Source: Bordetella parapertussis
Lineage (GTDB): Bacteria; Pseudomonadota; Gammaproteobacteria; Burkholderiales; SG8-41
Length of the DNA stretch: 12,719 bases
Reading direction: 5' to 3'
Assembly (NCBI GenBank): GCA_945870465.1
Contig: CAMBSS010000123.1
Location: 1-12,719 of the forward strand
The position numbers and the translations under genes are program-made. Below the pieces are notes generated by a model that was not told the origin of the DNA, searched no databases, and saw only the letters and a list, made by a program, of their open reading frames with translations. The first letter of the stretch is position 1. Every line of letters begins with the position of its first letter. Below, piece after piece: positions 5,703-12,719 of the stretch.

Positions 5703-7313
5703 ATGGCAACATCGAAATTCAACGCCGTCACCCTCGAAATGCTGTGGACGCGGCTGATATCCATTACCGACGAGGCCGCCGCGGCGCTGGTGCGCACGTC
5801 ATTTTCGACGGTGGTGCGCGAATCGAACGACTTTGCGTGCGTATTGACCGACGAACATGGACTCTCGCTCGCGCAGGCGACCGACAGCATTCCGTCTTTC
5901 ATCGGCACCGTGCCGCGCACCATCGTGCACTTCCTCAAGGAATATCCGCCGAGTGAGTTGAAGCCCGGCGACATCCTGATCACCAACGATATCTGGCTCG
6001 GCACCGGCCATCTGCCGGACATCACTGTCGCGAAACCGATCTTTCACGGCAAGCGCATCGTCGGTTTTGCCGGCTCGGTCGCGCACTCGCCGGATATTGG
6101 TGGCCGCATACGCTCGCCCGATGCCCGCGACGTCTACGAGGAGGGGTTGCAGATTCCGATCATGAAGGCCTTGAGCGCCGGCAAGATCGACCCCACGCTG
6201 GAGCGCATCATCCGCAAAAACGTGCGCGTGCCCGACCAGGTGATGGGCGACCTTTACGCGCAATTCACGGCGCTCACGCTGATGGAACACCGCGTGATGT
6301 CTCTGCTGAAAGAGCACAAGTTGAAATCGCTCGCGGAACTCGGGCGCGAAATCCATGCGCGTTCGGAGAAGGCCATGCGCGCGGCCATCCGCAAGGTGCC
6401 GAACGGCGTGTACAAGCAGACCGCGTTGAGCGACGGCATCGCTGAGCCGATCAAGCTGGAAATGGAGCTGACGGTCAAGGACGATTCCATCGAAATCGAT
6501 TTCGAAGGCACCGCGCCGCAGGTCATGCGCGCGATCAACGTCTGCATGGCTTACACGATTGCGTACACATCGTTTGGCGTGAAAGCCGTATTGGCGCCGC
6601 ATATTCCGAACAACGAAGGGGTGTTGCGGCCGATCAAGATCAAGGCGCCATATGGCTCGATTGCCAACTCCAAACCGCCTGCCGCGGGTGGAGCGCGCGC
6701 GCTGATTGGGCACTTCTTTCCAATGATGGTGATACAGGCGCTATCGAAGGCCCTGCCGGAGAAAGTGGTCGCAACTGTCGGTTCGCCGCTGTGGTGCATC
6801 AATGCAACCGGGCATCGCGCGGATGGCTCGCCGTTCGCCAATATGTTCTTTACCAATGGCGGCTATGGCGCGGCACACGGACGCGACGGCGCGCATGTAT
6901 TGTCGTGGCCGAGTAACGTGTCGTCGACACCGGTCGAAATGATCGAGCAGCTGGTCCCGCTCAAAGTGCATTACCGGCGTTTTCGCACTGACAGCGGCGG
7001 CAACGGCGAATTCCGCGGCGGCAACGGCCAGGAGGTCTTGTTCGAAAGCCTCGCGCCGGGTCCGGTGACGGTGGCGTTTCTCGCCGAGCGCACGCGCCCC
7101 GAAACGGCACCGGCCGGCATCGCGGGCGGCGAGGCGGGTGCCTGCGGTGAACTCATCATCGACGGTAAGCCGGTTAATCCCAAGTCACAGCATTACATCG
7201 AGCAGGGCGGCACGGTATTGATACGCACGCCGGCAGGCGGCGGTTACGGGCGTGCCGCGAAACGCGAGCAGGCGCGCATCGCAGAGGACCGCGGCGAGGG
7301 TTATGTGACCTGA
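5703..7313 (+). CDS. Hydantoinase B/oxoprolinase-family protein (HyuB-like subunit)
   Basis: Larger-class partner subunit of the ATP-dependent hydantoinase/5-oxoprolinase/acetone-carboxylase superfamily; with a HyuA-type subunit such proteins hydrolyse cyclic amides or carboxylate ketones. It has 536 residues, normal for the single-domain B subunit. The family blocks are visible: VVRESNDFACVLTDEHG (37-53), NDIWLGTGHLPDITV (95-109), AHSPDIGGR (127-135) and RDVYEEGLQIPIMK (142-155); these hold the conserved Asp/His residues likely to bind metal. Further on come SKPPAAGGAR, TDSGGNGEFRGGNGQ and the glycine-rich ending TPAGGGYGR. The start at 5703 is set by AGGAG; the frame stays open upstream but that stretch reads through the Bug gene. 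No acetone-carboxylase gamma subunit is nearby, which favours a two-subunit hydantoinase/oxoprolinase-like enzyme. Substrate unknown. Confidence 0.92.
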   Translation: MATSKFNAVTLEMLWTRLISITDEAAAALVRTSFSTVVRESNDFACVLTDEHGLSLAQATDSIPSFIGTVPRTIVHFLKEYPPSELKPGDILITNDIWLGTGHLPDITVAKPIFHGKRIVGFAGSVAHSPDIGGRIRSPDARDVYEEGLQIPIMKALSAGKIDPTLERIIRKNVRVPDQVMGDLYAQFTALTLMEHRVMSLLKEHKLKSLAELGREIHARSEKAMRAAIRKVPNGVYKQTALSDGIAEPIKLEMELTVKDDSIEIDFEGTAPQVMRAINVCMAYTIAYTSFGVKAVLAPHIPNNEGVLRPIKIKAPYGSIANSKPPAAGGARALIGHFFPMMVIQALSKALPEKVVATVGSPLWCINATGHRADGSPFANMFFTNGGYGAAHGRDGAHVLSWPSNVSSTPVEMIEQLVPLKVHYRRFRTDSGGNGEFRGGNGQEVLFESLAPGPVTVAFLAERTRPETAPAGIAGGEAGACGELIIDGKPVNPKSQHYIEQGGTVLIRTPAGGGYGRAAKREQARIAEDRGEGYVT

Positions 7314-7328
7314 TAGCCTTGCTTAAGT

Positions 7329-7355
7329 CCGTTCGTGCTGATGTATAGAAGCACG
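7329..7355. repeat. Degenerate REP-like hairpin, copy 1 (hyuB-hyuA spacer)
   Basis: CCGTTCGTGCTGA followed by a short spacer and GAAGCACG; CGTGCT at 7334-7339 pairs with AGCACG at 7350-7355 around a ten-base loop. It resembles one half of the common intergenic repeat I recall as CGTTCGTGCTGAGCTTGTC followed by GAAGCACG. It lies 15 nt after the hyuB stop. No T-run follows. Confidence 0.55.
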
Positions 7356-7379
7356 CAAGAATATATGTCGGGCGAGAGC

Positions 7380-7409
7380 GTTCACCCTTCGATACCTCAG
7401 GGCGAACGG
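7380..7409. repeat. REP-like hairpin, copy 2 (hyuB-hyuA spacer)
   Basis: GTTCACCCT at 7380-7388 pairs with AGGGCGAAC at 7399-7407 (eight of nine positions) around a ten-base loop. The right half, CCTCAGGGCGAACGG, matches the widespread CTTCGACAAGCTCAGGGCG type of intergenic repeat as I remember it, in the orientation opposite to copy 1. Together the two copies occupy most of the 142-nt gap between hyuB and hyuA, genes that usually lie close together. Confidence 0.6.
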
Positions 7410-7455
7410 TGATGGACTCAATCGAAATCAACCAAAAATAACTGGAACGAATTTC

Positions 7456-9537
7456 ATGGCGGAATACGCATTAGGTTTGGATATCGGCGGCACTTTCACA
7501 GACATCGTGGTCTACGATCAAAGCGGCGCGGTGTCGTACAGCCACAAGGAACTGACGACGCCCGAAGCGCCCTACCGCGGCGTCGTCGCCGGCATCAAGC
7601 GGTTGTTCGAGACGGAACGCCTCGCTTACCGCGATGTGACGCGCATGGTGCACGCAACGACGTTGTTCACCAACGCGCTGATCGAGCGCAAAGGCGCGCC
7701 GACCGGGCTCATTACGACGGAAGGTTTTCGCGACACGCTGGAAATGCGGCGCGAGCACAAGTACGAGCTTTACGATTTGTTCATCGAACTGCCGGAACCG
7801 CTGGTGCCGCGGCGCTGGCGTCTCGAAGTGCCCGAGCGCATGGGGCCCGACGGCAAGGTGCAGCTTGCACTTGACGAAGCGGCATTGATCGAAAGAGTGC
7901 GCAGTCTTGTCAATGACGGCGTGCAATCGCTGGCGATCGCTTTCCTGCATGCATACGCGAATCCGCTGCACGAGCGGCGCGCAGGCAAACTCATCCAGGC
8001 CGGGTTTCCGCAACTGCCGGTGTCGCTCTCATCCGACGTTTCGCCGCAGATCCGCGAGTACGAGCGCACGTCGACTACTGTCGTCAACGCCTACATCAAG
8101 CCGCTTGCAGAAAGTTATCTCGACCTGCTGGCGACCGAAATCGCCAAGCTTGGCATCAAGGCGCCGCTGTTCATGATGTTGTCCAACGGCGGGTTGACTC
8201 ATATTGCCGAAGCCAAGCGCGTGCCGGTGCAAATGCTCGAATCAGGTCCGGCAGCGGGTGCGCTGGCCGGCGCCTTGTTCGGCAAGCGCTCGAAAATCGA
8301 CGACGTGCTCGCCTTCGACATGGGCGGCACTACCGCCAAGCTGGCAATGGTAGAGGACGGCGAACCGCTGATCGCTTATCAATTCGAAGCAAGCCGCGCC
8401 AAGCGTTTCGCCGAAGGCAGCGGGCTGCCGATCAATATTTCCACCATAGAGCTGATTGAAATCGGGGCGGGCGGCGGTTCCATCGCCGATATTGATACGC
8501 TGGGGCTGCTGAAAGTCGGGCCGCGCAGTGCGGGCGCGATGCCGGGGCCGGCGTGCTACGGGCGCGGCGGGGTGCATCCGACCGTGACCGATGCGAACCT
8601 CGTGCTGGGCTTTCTCGATGCATCGACGTTCGCCGGTGGTACCGTGAACATAGATCGCGCAAAGGCCGAAGCGGCAATCAAGCCGCTCGCGGAGAAGTCG
8701 AGCCTGTCCGTGGCCGAGCTCGCGTGGGGCATACATTCGGTGGTCAACGAAAACATGGCGGCGGCGGCGCGTGTGCACGTCGCCGAACGCGGTCATCACG
8801 CGAGTCAATTCGCTTTGCTGGCGACCGGCGGCGGTGGTCCGCTGCATGGCTGCGAAGTCGCGAAACGGCTCGGGATTTCCAAAGTAATCTGTCCGCCGAG
8901 CGCGGGCGTGGCATCGGCGTTGGGGCTGTTGATGGCGCCGGCACGCGTTGACCGCGTGGCGACGCTCGCGCGCAAAATGAACGAACTCGACTGGGGTGCT
9001 TTCGAGCGCGCGTTTCAGGTGATTGAAAAGGAAGCGCAGAATGTCATCGCGGAAACATTACTCGGCAAAAGCAAAGTCACGGTCGTGCGCGCCGCCGACT
9101 TGCGGTTCGTGGGGCAGGGCTTCGAAATCGTGACGGCGCTGCCCAAGGGGCCTTACACGCAGAAATCGCTGGCAGGCATACGCGCGGCGTTTCTTGCCGA
9201 ATACAAACGCATCTTTCAGCAGGTGCCGCCAGGCGGCGAAATGGAAGTCATCAATATCCGCGTCGCATTGACGGCGCCTATCGGGCGCGCCGCGCTGAAA
9301 GTCGAAGGCGGCAAGGGTGCGGCATCTGCTGCGCTCAAGGGCAAACGCAAAGCGTGGCTCGCCGACCGCAACAAGTTCGCAGATATGCCGGTCTACGACC
9401 GCTACGCCTTGCCGGTGGGCGCGGCAGTGAAGGGGCCTGCCATCATCGAAGAGGCTTCGTCGACCATGATAGTGCCGCCAGGCGCGCGGGCGCGCGTCGA
9501 CCGTGCCGGCAACCTGTTGGTCGATCTCGGTAAATGA
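7456..9537 (+). CDS. Hydantoinase A/oxoprolinase-family ATPase subunit (HyuA-like)
   Basis: ATP-binding subunit of the HyuA/HyuB superfamily; it should activate the substrate by phosphorylation in the ASKHA (actin/sugar-kinase/Hsp70) fold. It has 693 residues, the usual length. Phosphate-1 motif GLDIGGTFTDIVVYD is at 7-21 and MVHATTLFTNALIERKG at 64-80; further blocks are PTGLITTEGFRDTLEMRR (82-99), MLESGPAAGALAGA (260-273), the second glycine motif AFDMGGTTAK (286-295), IGAGGGSIA (336-344), and GPRSAGAMPGPACYGRGG followed by TVTDANLVLG (376-385). The C-terminus carries the family ending PVYDRYALPVGAAVKGPAIIEE...VPPG. The ATG at 7456 has only a weak GGA upstream. Its stop overlaps the next start as ATGA, so translation of the crotonase gene is probably coupled. 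A promoter in the spacer ahead of it is possible but not evident. Confidence 0.93.
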   Translation: MAEYALGLDIGGTFTDIVVYDQSGAVSYSHKELTTPEAPYRGVVAGIKRLFETERLAYRDVTRMVHATTLFTNALIERKGAPTGLITTEGFRDTLEMRREHKYELYDLFIELPEPLVPRRWRLEVPERMGPDGKVQLALDEAALIERVRSLVNDGVQSLAIAFLHAYANPLHERRAGKLIQAGFPQLPVSLSSDVSPQIREYERTSTTVVNAYIKPLAESYLDLLATEIAKLGIKAPLFMMLSNGGLTHIAEAKRVPVQMLESGPAAGALAGALFGKRSKIDDVLAFDMGGTTAKLAMVEDGEPLIAYQFEASRAKRFAEGSGLPINISTIELIEIGAGGGSIADIDTLGLLKVGPRSAGAMPGPACYGRGGVHPTVTDANLVLGFLDASTFAGGTVNIDRAKAEAAIKPLAEKSSLSVAELAWGIHSVVNENMAAAARVHVAERGHHASQFALLATGGGGPLHGCEVAKRLGISKVICPPSAGVASALGLLMAPARVDRVATLARKMNELDWGAFERAFQVIEKEAQNVIAETLLGKSKVTVVRAADLRFVGQGFEIVTALPKGPYTQKSLAGIRAAFLAEYKRIFQQVPPGGEMEVINIRVALTAPIGRAALKVEGGKGAASAALKGKRKAWLADRNKFADMPVYDRYALPVGAAVKGPAIIEEASSTMIVPPGARARVDRAGNLLVDLGK

Positions 9538-10337
9538 TCACGCTTAATACGAAAAGTGAACGCATCATCGCGCGCACCGACGGCGCGATTGGCTGGATGA
9601 TTTTTAATAATCCCGCCAAGCACAACGCGATTTCGATGGATATGGCCGAAGCGGTGCCGGCGGTGATGCGCGATTTCGAAAACGATCCGGCGATCAGGGT
9701 CGTCGTCGTCGCGGGTTCTGGCGAAAAAGCGTTTGCCGCGGGCTCGGACATTTCGGGTTTCGAGTCGGTACGCGCCGACCCGCAGAAAAACCGCCACTAC
9801 AACGACGTCAACGAGGCGTCGTACAACGCAGTGTATGAATGCAGTAAACCGACCATTGCGATGATCCGGGGCTATTGCATAGGCGGCGGACTCGATTTCG
9901 CAACGAGCTGCGACGTGCGGTTTTGCTCCGACAACGCAGTGTTCGCGGTGCCGGCCGGTAAGCTGGGCCTCGGTTACGGCCACGAAGGCATATTGCGTTT
10001 CGGACGCGTGATGGGATTGATGCGCGCGCGCGACCTGTTTCTGTCCGGACGTCGGTTGGGCGCTGACGAAGCGCTGCGGCTGGGACTGGTGCATCGCGTG
10101 ATCGCGCTTGCCGAGCTTGAAGCCGAAACGACGGCATACGCGCAGACGATTGCGGACAATGCGCCGCTTACCCTGGCTGCCATCAAGCGTGCATTCCTGG
10201 AATACGAAAAAGATCCGGCGATGCGGAATCTGACGAGCGCGCAGTCCATGATAGACAAGTGCTTTCGCAGCAAGGATTATGTCGAAGGCCGCGCCGCGTT
10301 CGCGGCCAAGCGCAAGCCGCAATTCAAAGGCGAGTAA
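9534..10337 (+). CDS. Crotonase-fold protein (enoyl-CoA hydratase/isomerase family), atypical active site
   Basis: Crotonase-superfamily enzyme acting on acyl-CoA thioesters, 267 residues, standard length. CoA and oxyanion-hole elements are present: AFAAGSDISGF (67-77) and MIRGYCIGGGLDFATSCDVRF (110-130, with the GGG at 117-119). Where rat mitochondrial enoyl-CoA hydratase has catalytic Glu144 (GGCEL), this protein has Asp121 (GGLDF). Where it has Glu164 (QPEILLG), this one has Ala141 (VPAGKLG). So ordinary syn-hydration is doubtful; hydrolase, isomerase, decarboxylase or C-C cleavage activity, all known in the superfamily, are alternatives. The alignment is by eye. The start ATG lies inside the hyuA stop (ATGA at 9534-9537), and the stop overlaps the CoA-transferase start (TAATG). 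It likely acts on the CoA ester made by its downstream neighbour. Confidence 0.9.
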   Translation: MITLNTKSERIIARTDGAIGWMIFNNPAKHNAISMDMAEAVPAVMRDFENDPAIRVVVVAGSGEKAFAAGSDISGFESVRADPQKNRHYNDVNEASYNAVYECSKPTIAMIRGYCIGGGLDFATSCDVRFCSDNAVFAVPAGKLGLGYGHEGILRFGRVMGLMRARDLFLSGRRLGADEALRLGLVHRVIALAELEAETTAYAQTIADNAPLTLAAIKRAFLEYEKDPAMRNLTSAQSMIDKCFRSKDYVEGRAAFAAKRKPQFKGE

Positions 10338-11533
10338 TGAGCAGCGCCAAACCGCGGCAAGGGCCGCTCGCGCGTTTCAAGGTGATCGATCTCACGCGCG
10401 TGCGCTCCGGCCCCACCGCAGTGCGCCAGTTCGCCGATTGGGGCGCGGACGTGGTCCGCATCGAGTCGCCACCGGAATTGCATTTGTCTGACGGCTGGGG
10501 TGGTCCGCGCGACGGGCCCGATTTCCAGAACCTGCAGCGCAACAAACGTTCTCTCACGCTCAATTTCAAAGACCCCGACGGGCTGGCGATTTTCCGCAAG
10601 CTCACCGACCGCGCCGACGTGGTGGCGGAAAACTTTCGTCCCGACGTGAAGTTCCGGCTTGGCATTGATTACGCGACGTTGAAGCAAACCAATCCGAGCC
10701 TCGTGTATGCGAGCATTTCCGGTTTCGGCCAGGACGGACCGTACGCGAAGCGTGCAGGCTTCGACCAGATCGCGCAGGGTATGGGCGGCTTCATGTCGAT
10801 CACCGGCGAAGCGGGCCGCGGGCCGATGCGCGCCGGGATCGCGGTCGCGGATTCCGCGGCCGGACTCTACTGCGCGCTCGGCGTGATGACGGCATTGCTT
10901 GAGCGTGAAAGTTCGGGCGAAGGGCAGTGGGTGCAGGTGAGCCTGCTGCAGGCGATGATTGCGCTGCTCGATTTCCAGGCCGCGCGCTGGCTGGTCTCGC
11001 ATGAAGTGCCGGGGCAGACCGGCAACGACCATCCGACTTCGATCCCGACCGGCGTCTTCCCGACGCGCGACGGCCACATCAATATAGCGGCGGGCGAGCA
11101 GGCGATGTGGGAGAGGCTGTGCCGCGCACTGGGTGCCGAAAAGCTGCTGAAGGAAGTTGATTTCTCGACCGGCGAACTGCGCTCGCAGAACCGCGCGGCG
11201 TGCAACCGCGCGCTGTCCGAATTCACTGCGACACGAACGTCCGCCGCATGGCTGCAGATATTCGAACCGGCCGGCGTGGCGGCGGGTCCGATCTACAGGA
11301 TGGACGAGGTGTTTGCCGATCCGCAGGTGCAGCATTTGAACATGGCGGTGCCGGTCAAGCATCCGCTGGCGGGCGATATTGAACTCGTCGGCCAGCCCTT
11401 CACGCTCACGCGCACGCCAAGCGAAATACGCAGCACGCCGCCGCAATGCGGCGAGCACACGGACGAAATCCTGCGCGAACTCGGATATCGTGACGCTGAA
11501 ATTTCTGACCTGCGCAAACGACTGGTGATCTGA
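10337..11533 (+). CDS. Class III CoA-transferase (CaiB/BaiF/FRC family)
   Basis: Moves CoA from a donor thioester to a carboxylic acid, activating it for catabolism. 398 residues, typical. Family blocks: FKVIDLTRVRSGPTAVRQFADWGADVVRIE in two parts (14-43), NLQRNKRSLTLNFKDPDG (65-82), VVAENFRPDVKFRLGIDY (95-112), SLVYASISGFGQDGPYA (121-137) and GFDQIAQGMGGFMSITG (141-157). The aspartate expected to form the acyl anhydride is Asp172 in GIAVADSAAG (168-177), matching Asp169 of formyl-CoA transferase by eye. C-terminal EIRSTPPQCGEHTDEIL is also standard. The start at 10337 overlaps the previous stop and has AAAGG at 10326-10330; the frame is open farther upstream, but that is inside the crotonase gene. 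Donor and acceptor acids cannot be told from sequence. Confidence 0.93.
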   Translation: MSSAKPRQGPLARFKVIDLTRVRSGPTAVRQFADWGADVVRIESPPELHLSDGWGGPRDGPDFQNLQRNKRSLTLNFKDPDGLAIFRKLTDRADVVAENFRPDVKFRLGIDYATLKQTNPSLVYASISGFGQDGPYAKRAGFDQIAQGMGGFMSITGEAGRGPMRAGIAVADSAAGLYCALGVMTALLERESSGEGQWVQVSLLQAMIALLDFQAARWLVSHEVPGQTGNDHPTSIPTGVFPTRDGHINIAAGEQAMWERLCRALGAEKLLKEVDFSTGELRSQNRAACNRALSEFTATRTSAAWLQIFEPAGVAAGPIYRMDEVFADPQVQHLNMAVPVKHPLAGDIELVGQPFTLTRTPSEIRSTPPQCGEHTDEILRELGYRDAEISDLRKRLVI

Positions 11534-11535
11534 CT

Positions 11536-12138
11536 ATGACCTATAGCCGGGACAACCCGAGCGCGAAGTACCGGCAGATGGTCGCCCTTTACTGCGAGCT
11601 GCATACCAAGGGCGAGCAGGTGCTGGGCTTGACGTCGGACGAGACCTATCCCGGCGTCAACCTGCTGCCGCATACCAGGCGCATCAAGGACCTGATCGAC
11701 CAGACGGGCGCGCGCACCGTGCTCGATTATGGCTGCGGCAAAGGCTATCAGTACGATCTGCCAAACGTAGAGATACCGGGAGCAGGCAGGCGCGACAGCG
11801 TAATCGATTACTGGGACATCGACGAAGTGCGTTGCTACGATCCCTGTTATGAGGCCTGCTGCCAATTGCCGGAAGGCAAGTTCGACGGCGTCATTTCAAC
11901 CGACGTGCTGGAACACTGCATTGAAGAAGACATTCCGTGGATAGTGGCGGAAATGTTCGCTTACGCCAACCGCTTCGTGTTCGCGGCGATTGCGTGCTAT
12001 CCGGCCAAGACGACTTTGCCGAACGGCGAGAATGCCCACGCGACAGTTCGTCCGATAGATTGGTGGAAACAGGTTTTTACCGACGCCGGCAACAAGCATC
12101 CGGAAGTGATGTGGAAGTTGTTCGTCGAGGAGCACTGA
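11536..12138 (+). CDS. Small class I SAM-dependent methyltransferase (function unknown)
   Basis: A 200-residue protein with a Rossmann-type SAM site: motif I is VLDYGCGKGYQYD (62-74), the acidic region after beta-2 is likely CYDPCYE (100-106), and FDGVISTDVLEHC (116-128) is motif IV plus the LEH block common in this class. The tail HATVRPIDWWKQVF (168-181) looks like a subfamily signature. There is no added domain, no signal peptide and no membrane segment. The substrate could be a small metabolite or a protein; nothing decides it. It begins two nt after the CoA-transferase stop, with GGTGA at 11524-11528, so it is probably the last gene of the same transcript. A methyltransferase is an unusual companion for a HyuAB/CoA-transferase cluster. 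It converges with the FAD oxidase gene, leaving 29 nt between stop codons and no recognisable terminator. Confidence 0.88.
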   Translation: MTYSRDNPSAKYRQMVALYCELHTKGEQVLGLTSDETYPGVNLLPHTRRIKDLIDQTGARTVLDYGCGKGYQYDLPNVEIPGAGRRDSVIDYWDIDEVRCYDPCYEACCQLPEGKFDGVISTDVLEHCIEEDIPWIVAEMFAYANRFVFAAIACYPAKTTLPNGENAHATVRPIDWWKQVFTDAGNKHPEVMWKLFVEEH

Positions 12139-12167
12139 GCGGCAGCACTTGGCACTGCGCGGAAAAT

Positions 12168-12719
12168 CTACAGCCGCACGACCTTGCCGGGATTGAACAG
12201 ATTGTCCGGATCGAGTGCGTGCTTGATTGAGCGCATCACTGAAACCGCGTCGCCGTGCTCGGCATCCAGAAAGTCCAGCTTGCCGACGCCGATGCCGTGT
12301 TCGCCGGTCGAAGTGCCGCCCATCGCGAGAGCGCGCATGACGACGCGGTGATTGATGGCTTCGGCCTCATCGAGGTCGGCCTGGTTCTTGGCGTCGACCA
12401 GGATCACCAGATGGAAATTGCCGTCGCCGACGTGGCCGAAGAGGGCTATCGGCATCGAGGCTTTGGCGATATCTGCATTCGTTGCGGCAATACATTCCGC
12501 GAGTCGAGACACGGGTACGCAAACGTCGGTTGCCACGCCGCGGTTCCCCGGGCGCAACTGCATGCACGCGAGATAGGCGTCGTGGCGCGCCTGCCATAGC
12601 CGGGTGCGTTCTTCCTGGCGCGTTGACCATTCGAAATCAAGCCCGCCGTTTTCGCTGGCGATGGCCTGCACCGTTTTCGCCTGTTCTTCCACGCTGGCCG
12701 GGGTGCCGTGAAATTCGCA
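12168..12719 (-). CDS. FAD-linked 2-hydroxyacid oxidase, D-lactate dehydrogenase (cytochrome)-like; C-terminal part, cut by window edge
   Basis: Only the last 183 residues are present; the start and the N-terminal FAD-binding type 4 domain lie outside the window. The visible part is the C-terminal FAD-oxidase domain: FEWSTRQEERTRLWQARHDAY in two parts (29-49), VATDVCVPVSRLAECI (62-77), GHVGDGNFH (95-103), the catalytic-type TGEHGIGVGK (138-147) and LDPDNLFNPGKVV (169-181). RTRLWQARHDAY, TDVCVPVSRL and GHVGDGNFH are characteristic of D-lactate dehydrogenase (cytochrome)/LDHD proteins rather than GlcD. The expected role is oxidation of a D-2-hydroxyacid to a 2-oxoacid with electrons to cytochrome c or quinone. 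An internal GTG at 12690-12692 is not the start, since the conserved frame continues through GTPAS to the edge. Exact substrate is unknown. Confidence 0.9.
   Translation of the reverse strand, partial: CEFHGTPASVEEQAKTVQAIASENGGLDFEWSTRQEERTRLWQARHDAYLACMQLRPGNRGVATDVCVPVSRLAECIAATNADIAKASMPIALFGHVGDGNFHLVILVDAKNQADLDEAEAINHRVVMRALAMGGTSTGEHGIGVGKLDFLDAEHGDAVSVMRSIKHALDPDNLFNPGKVVRL

Noticed and set aside
5703..9537. Acetone or acetophenone carboxylase
   Set aside because: The two subunits belong to the same superfamily, but no gamma-type small subunit is nearby and the single-domain sizes fit hydantoinase/oxoprolinase pairs equally well. The specific name is not supported.
12139..12167. Bidirectional terminator between the convergent methyltransferase and oxidase genes
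   Set aside because: The 29-nt gap offers only a four-base GCAG/CTGC pairing and no flanking T-run.

Overview
The window looks like a chromosomal piece of a GC-rich betaproteobacterium (Burkholderiales or a relative). The reasons are a GlcDEF-type glycolate oxidase very close to the E. coli model, two tandem Bug/TctC-type periplasmic binding proteins with no transporter membrane genes beside them (an expansion typical of Bordetella, Cupriavidus and their relatives), and intergenic repeats of kinds I recall from environmental beta- and gammaproteobacteria. Placement is by inference only; there is no rRNA or marker gene.

Left part, minus strand (1-3417): a glcD-glcE-glcF operon for the membrane-associated, FAD/Fe-S glycolate dehydrogenase that oxidises glycolate to glyoxylate. 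GlcD and GlcE are complete. GlcF starts at a TTG codon and runs off the left edge, so only its N-terminal half is seen. Each of the two junctions in the operon carries an inverted repeat built from the same CCGCAAAG...CGC motif.

Middle and right part, plus strand (3566-12138): a divergently transcribed run of seven genes: Bug receptor 1, Bug receptor 2, hydantoinase/oxoprolinase B-type subunit, hydantoinase/oxoprolinase A-type ATPase subunit, a crotonase-fold protein, a class III (CaiB/FRC) CoA-transferase, and a small class I SAM methyltransferase. The last four are tightly coupled (ATGA overlap, TAATG overlap, 2-nt gap). The likely logic is capture of a small carboxylate or cyclic amide in the periplasm, ATP-dependent ring opening or carboxylation by HyuA/HyuB, transfer to CoA, and processing by the crotonase. 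The substrate cannot be read from sequence, and the crotonase lacks both catalytic glutamates of classical hydratases. Two gaps in this run hold repeats: a (GGGTAA)7 tract with G-quadruplex potential inside an imperfect inverted repeat between the Bug genes, and two REP-like hairpins between hyuB and hyuA.

Right edge, minus strand (12168-12719): the C-terminal part of a second FAD-linked 2-hydroxyacid oxidase (D-lactate dehydrogenase/GlcD superfamily), converging on the methyltransferase. The acyl-CoA/hydantoinase cluster is therefore flanked on both sides by flavin 2-hydroxyacid dehydrogenases. No tRNA, rRNA, CRISPR array, transposase or phage gene is visible.
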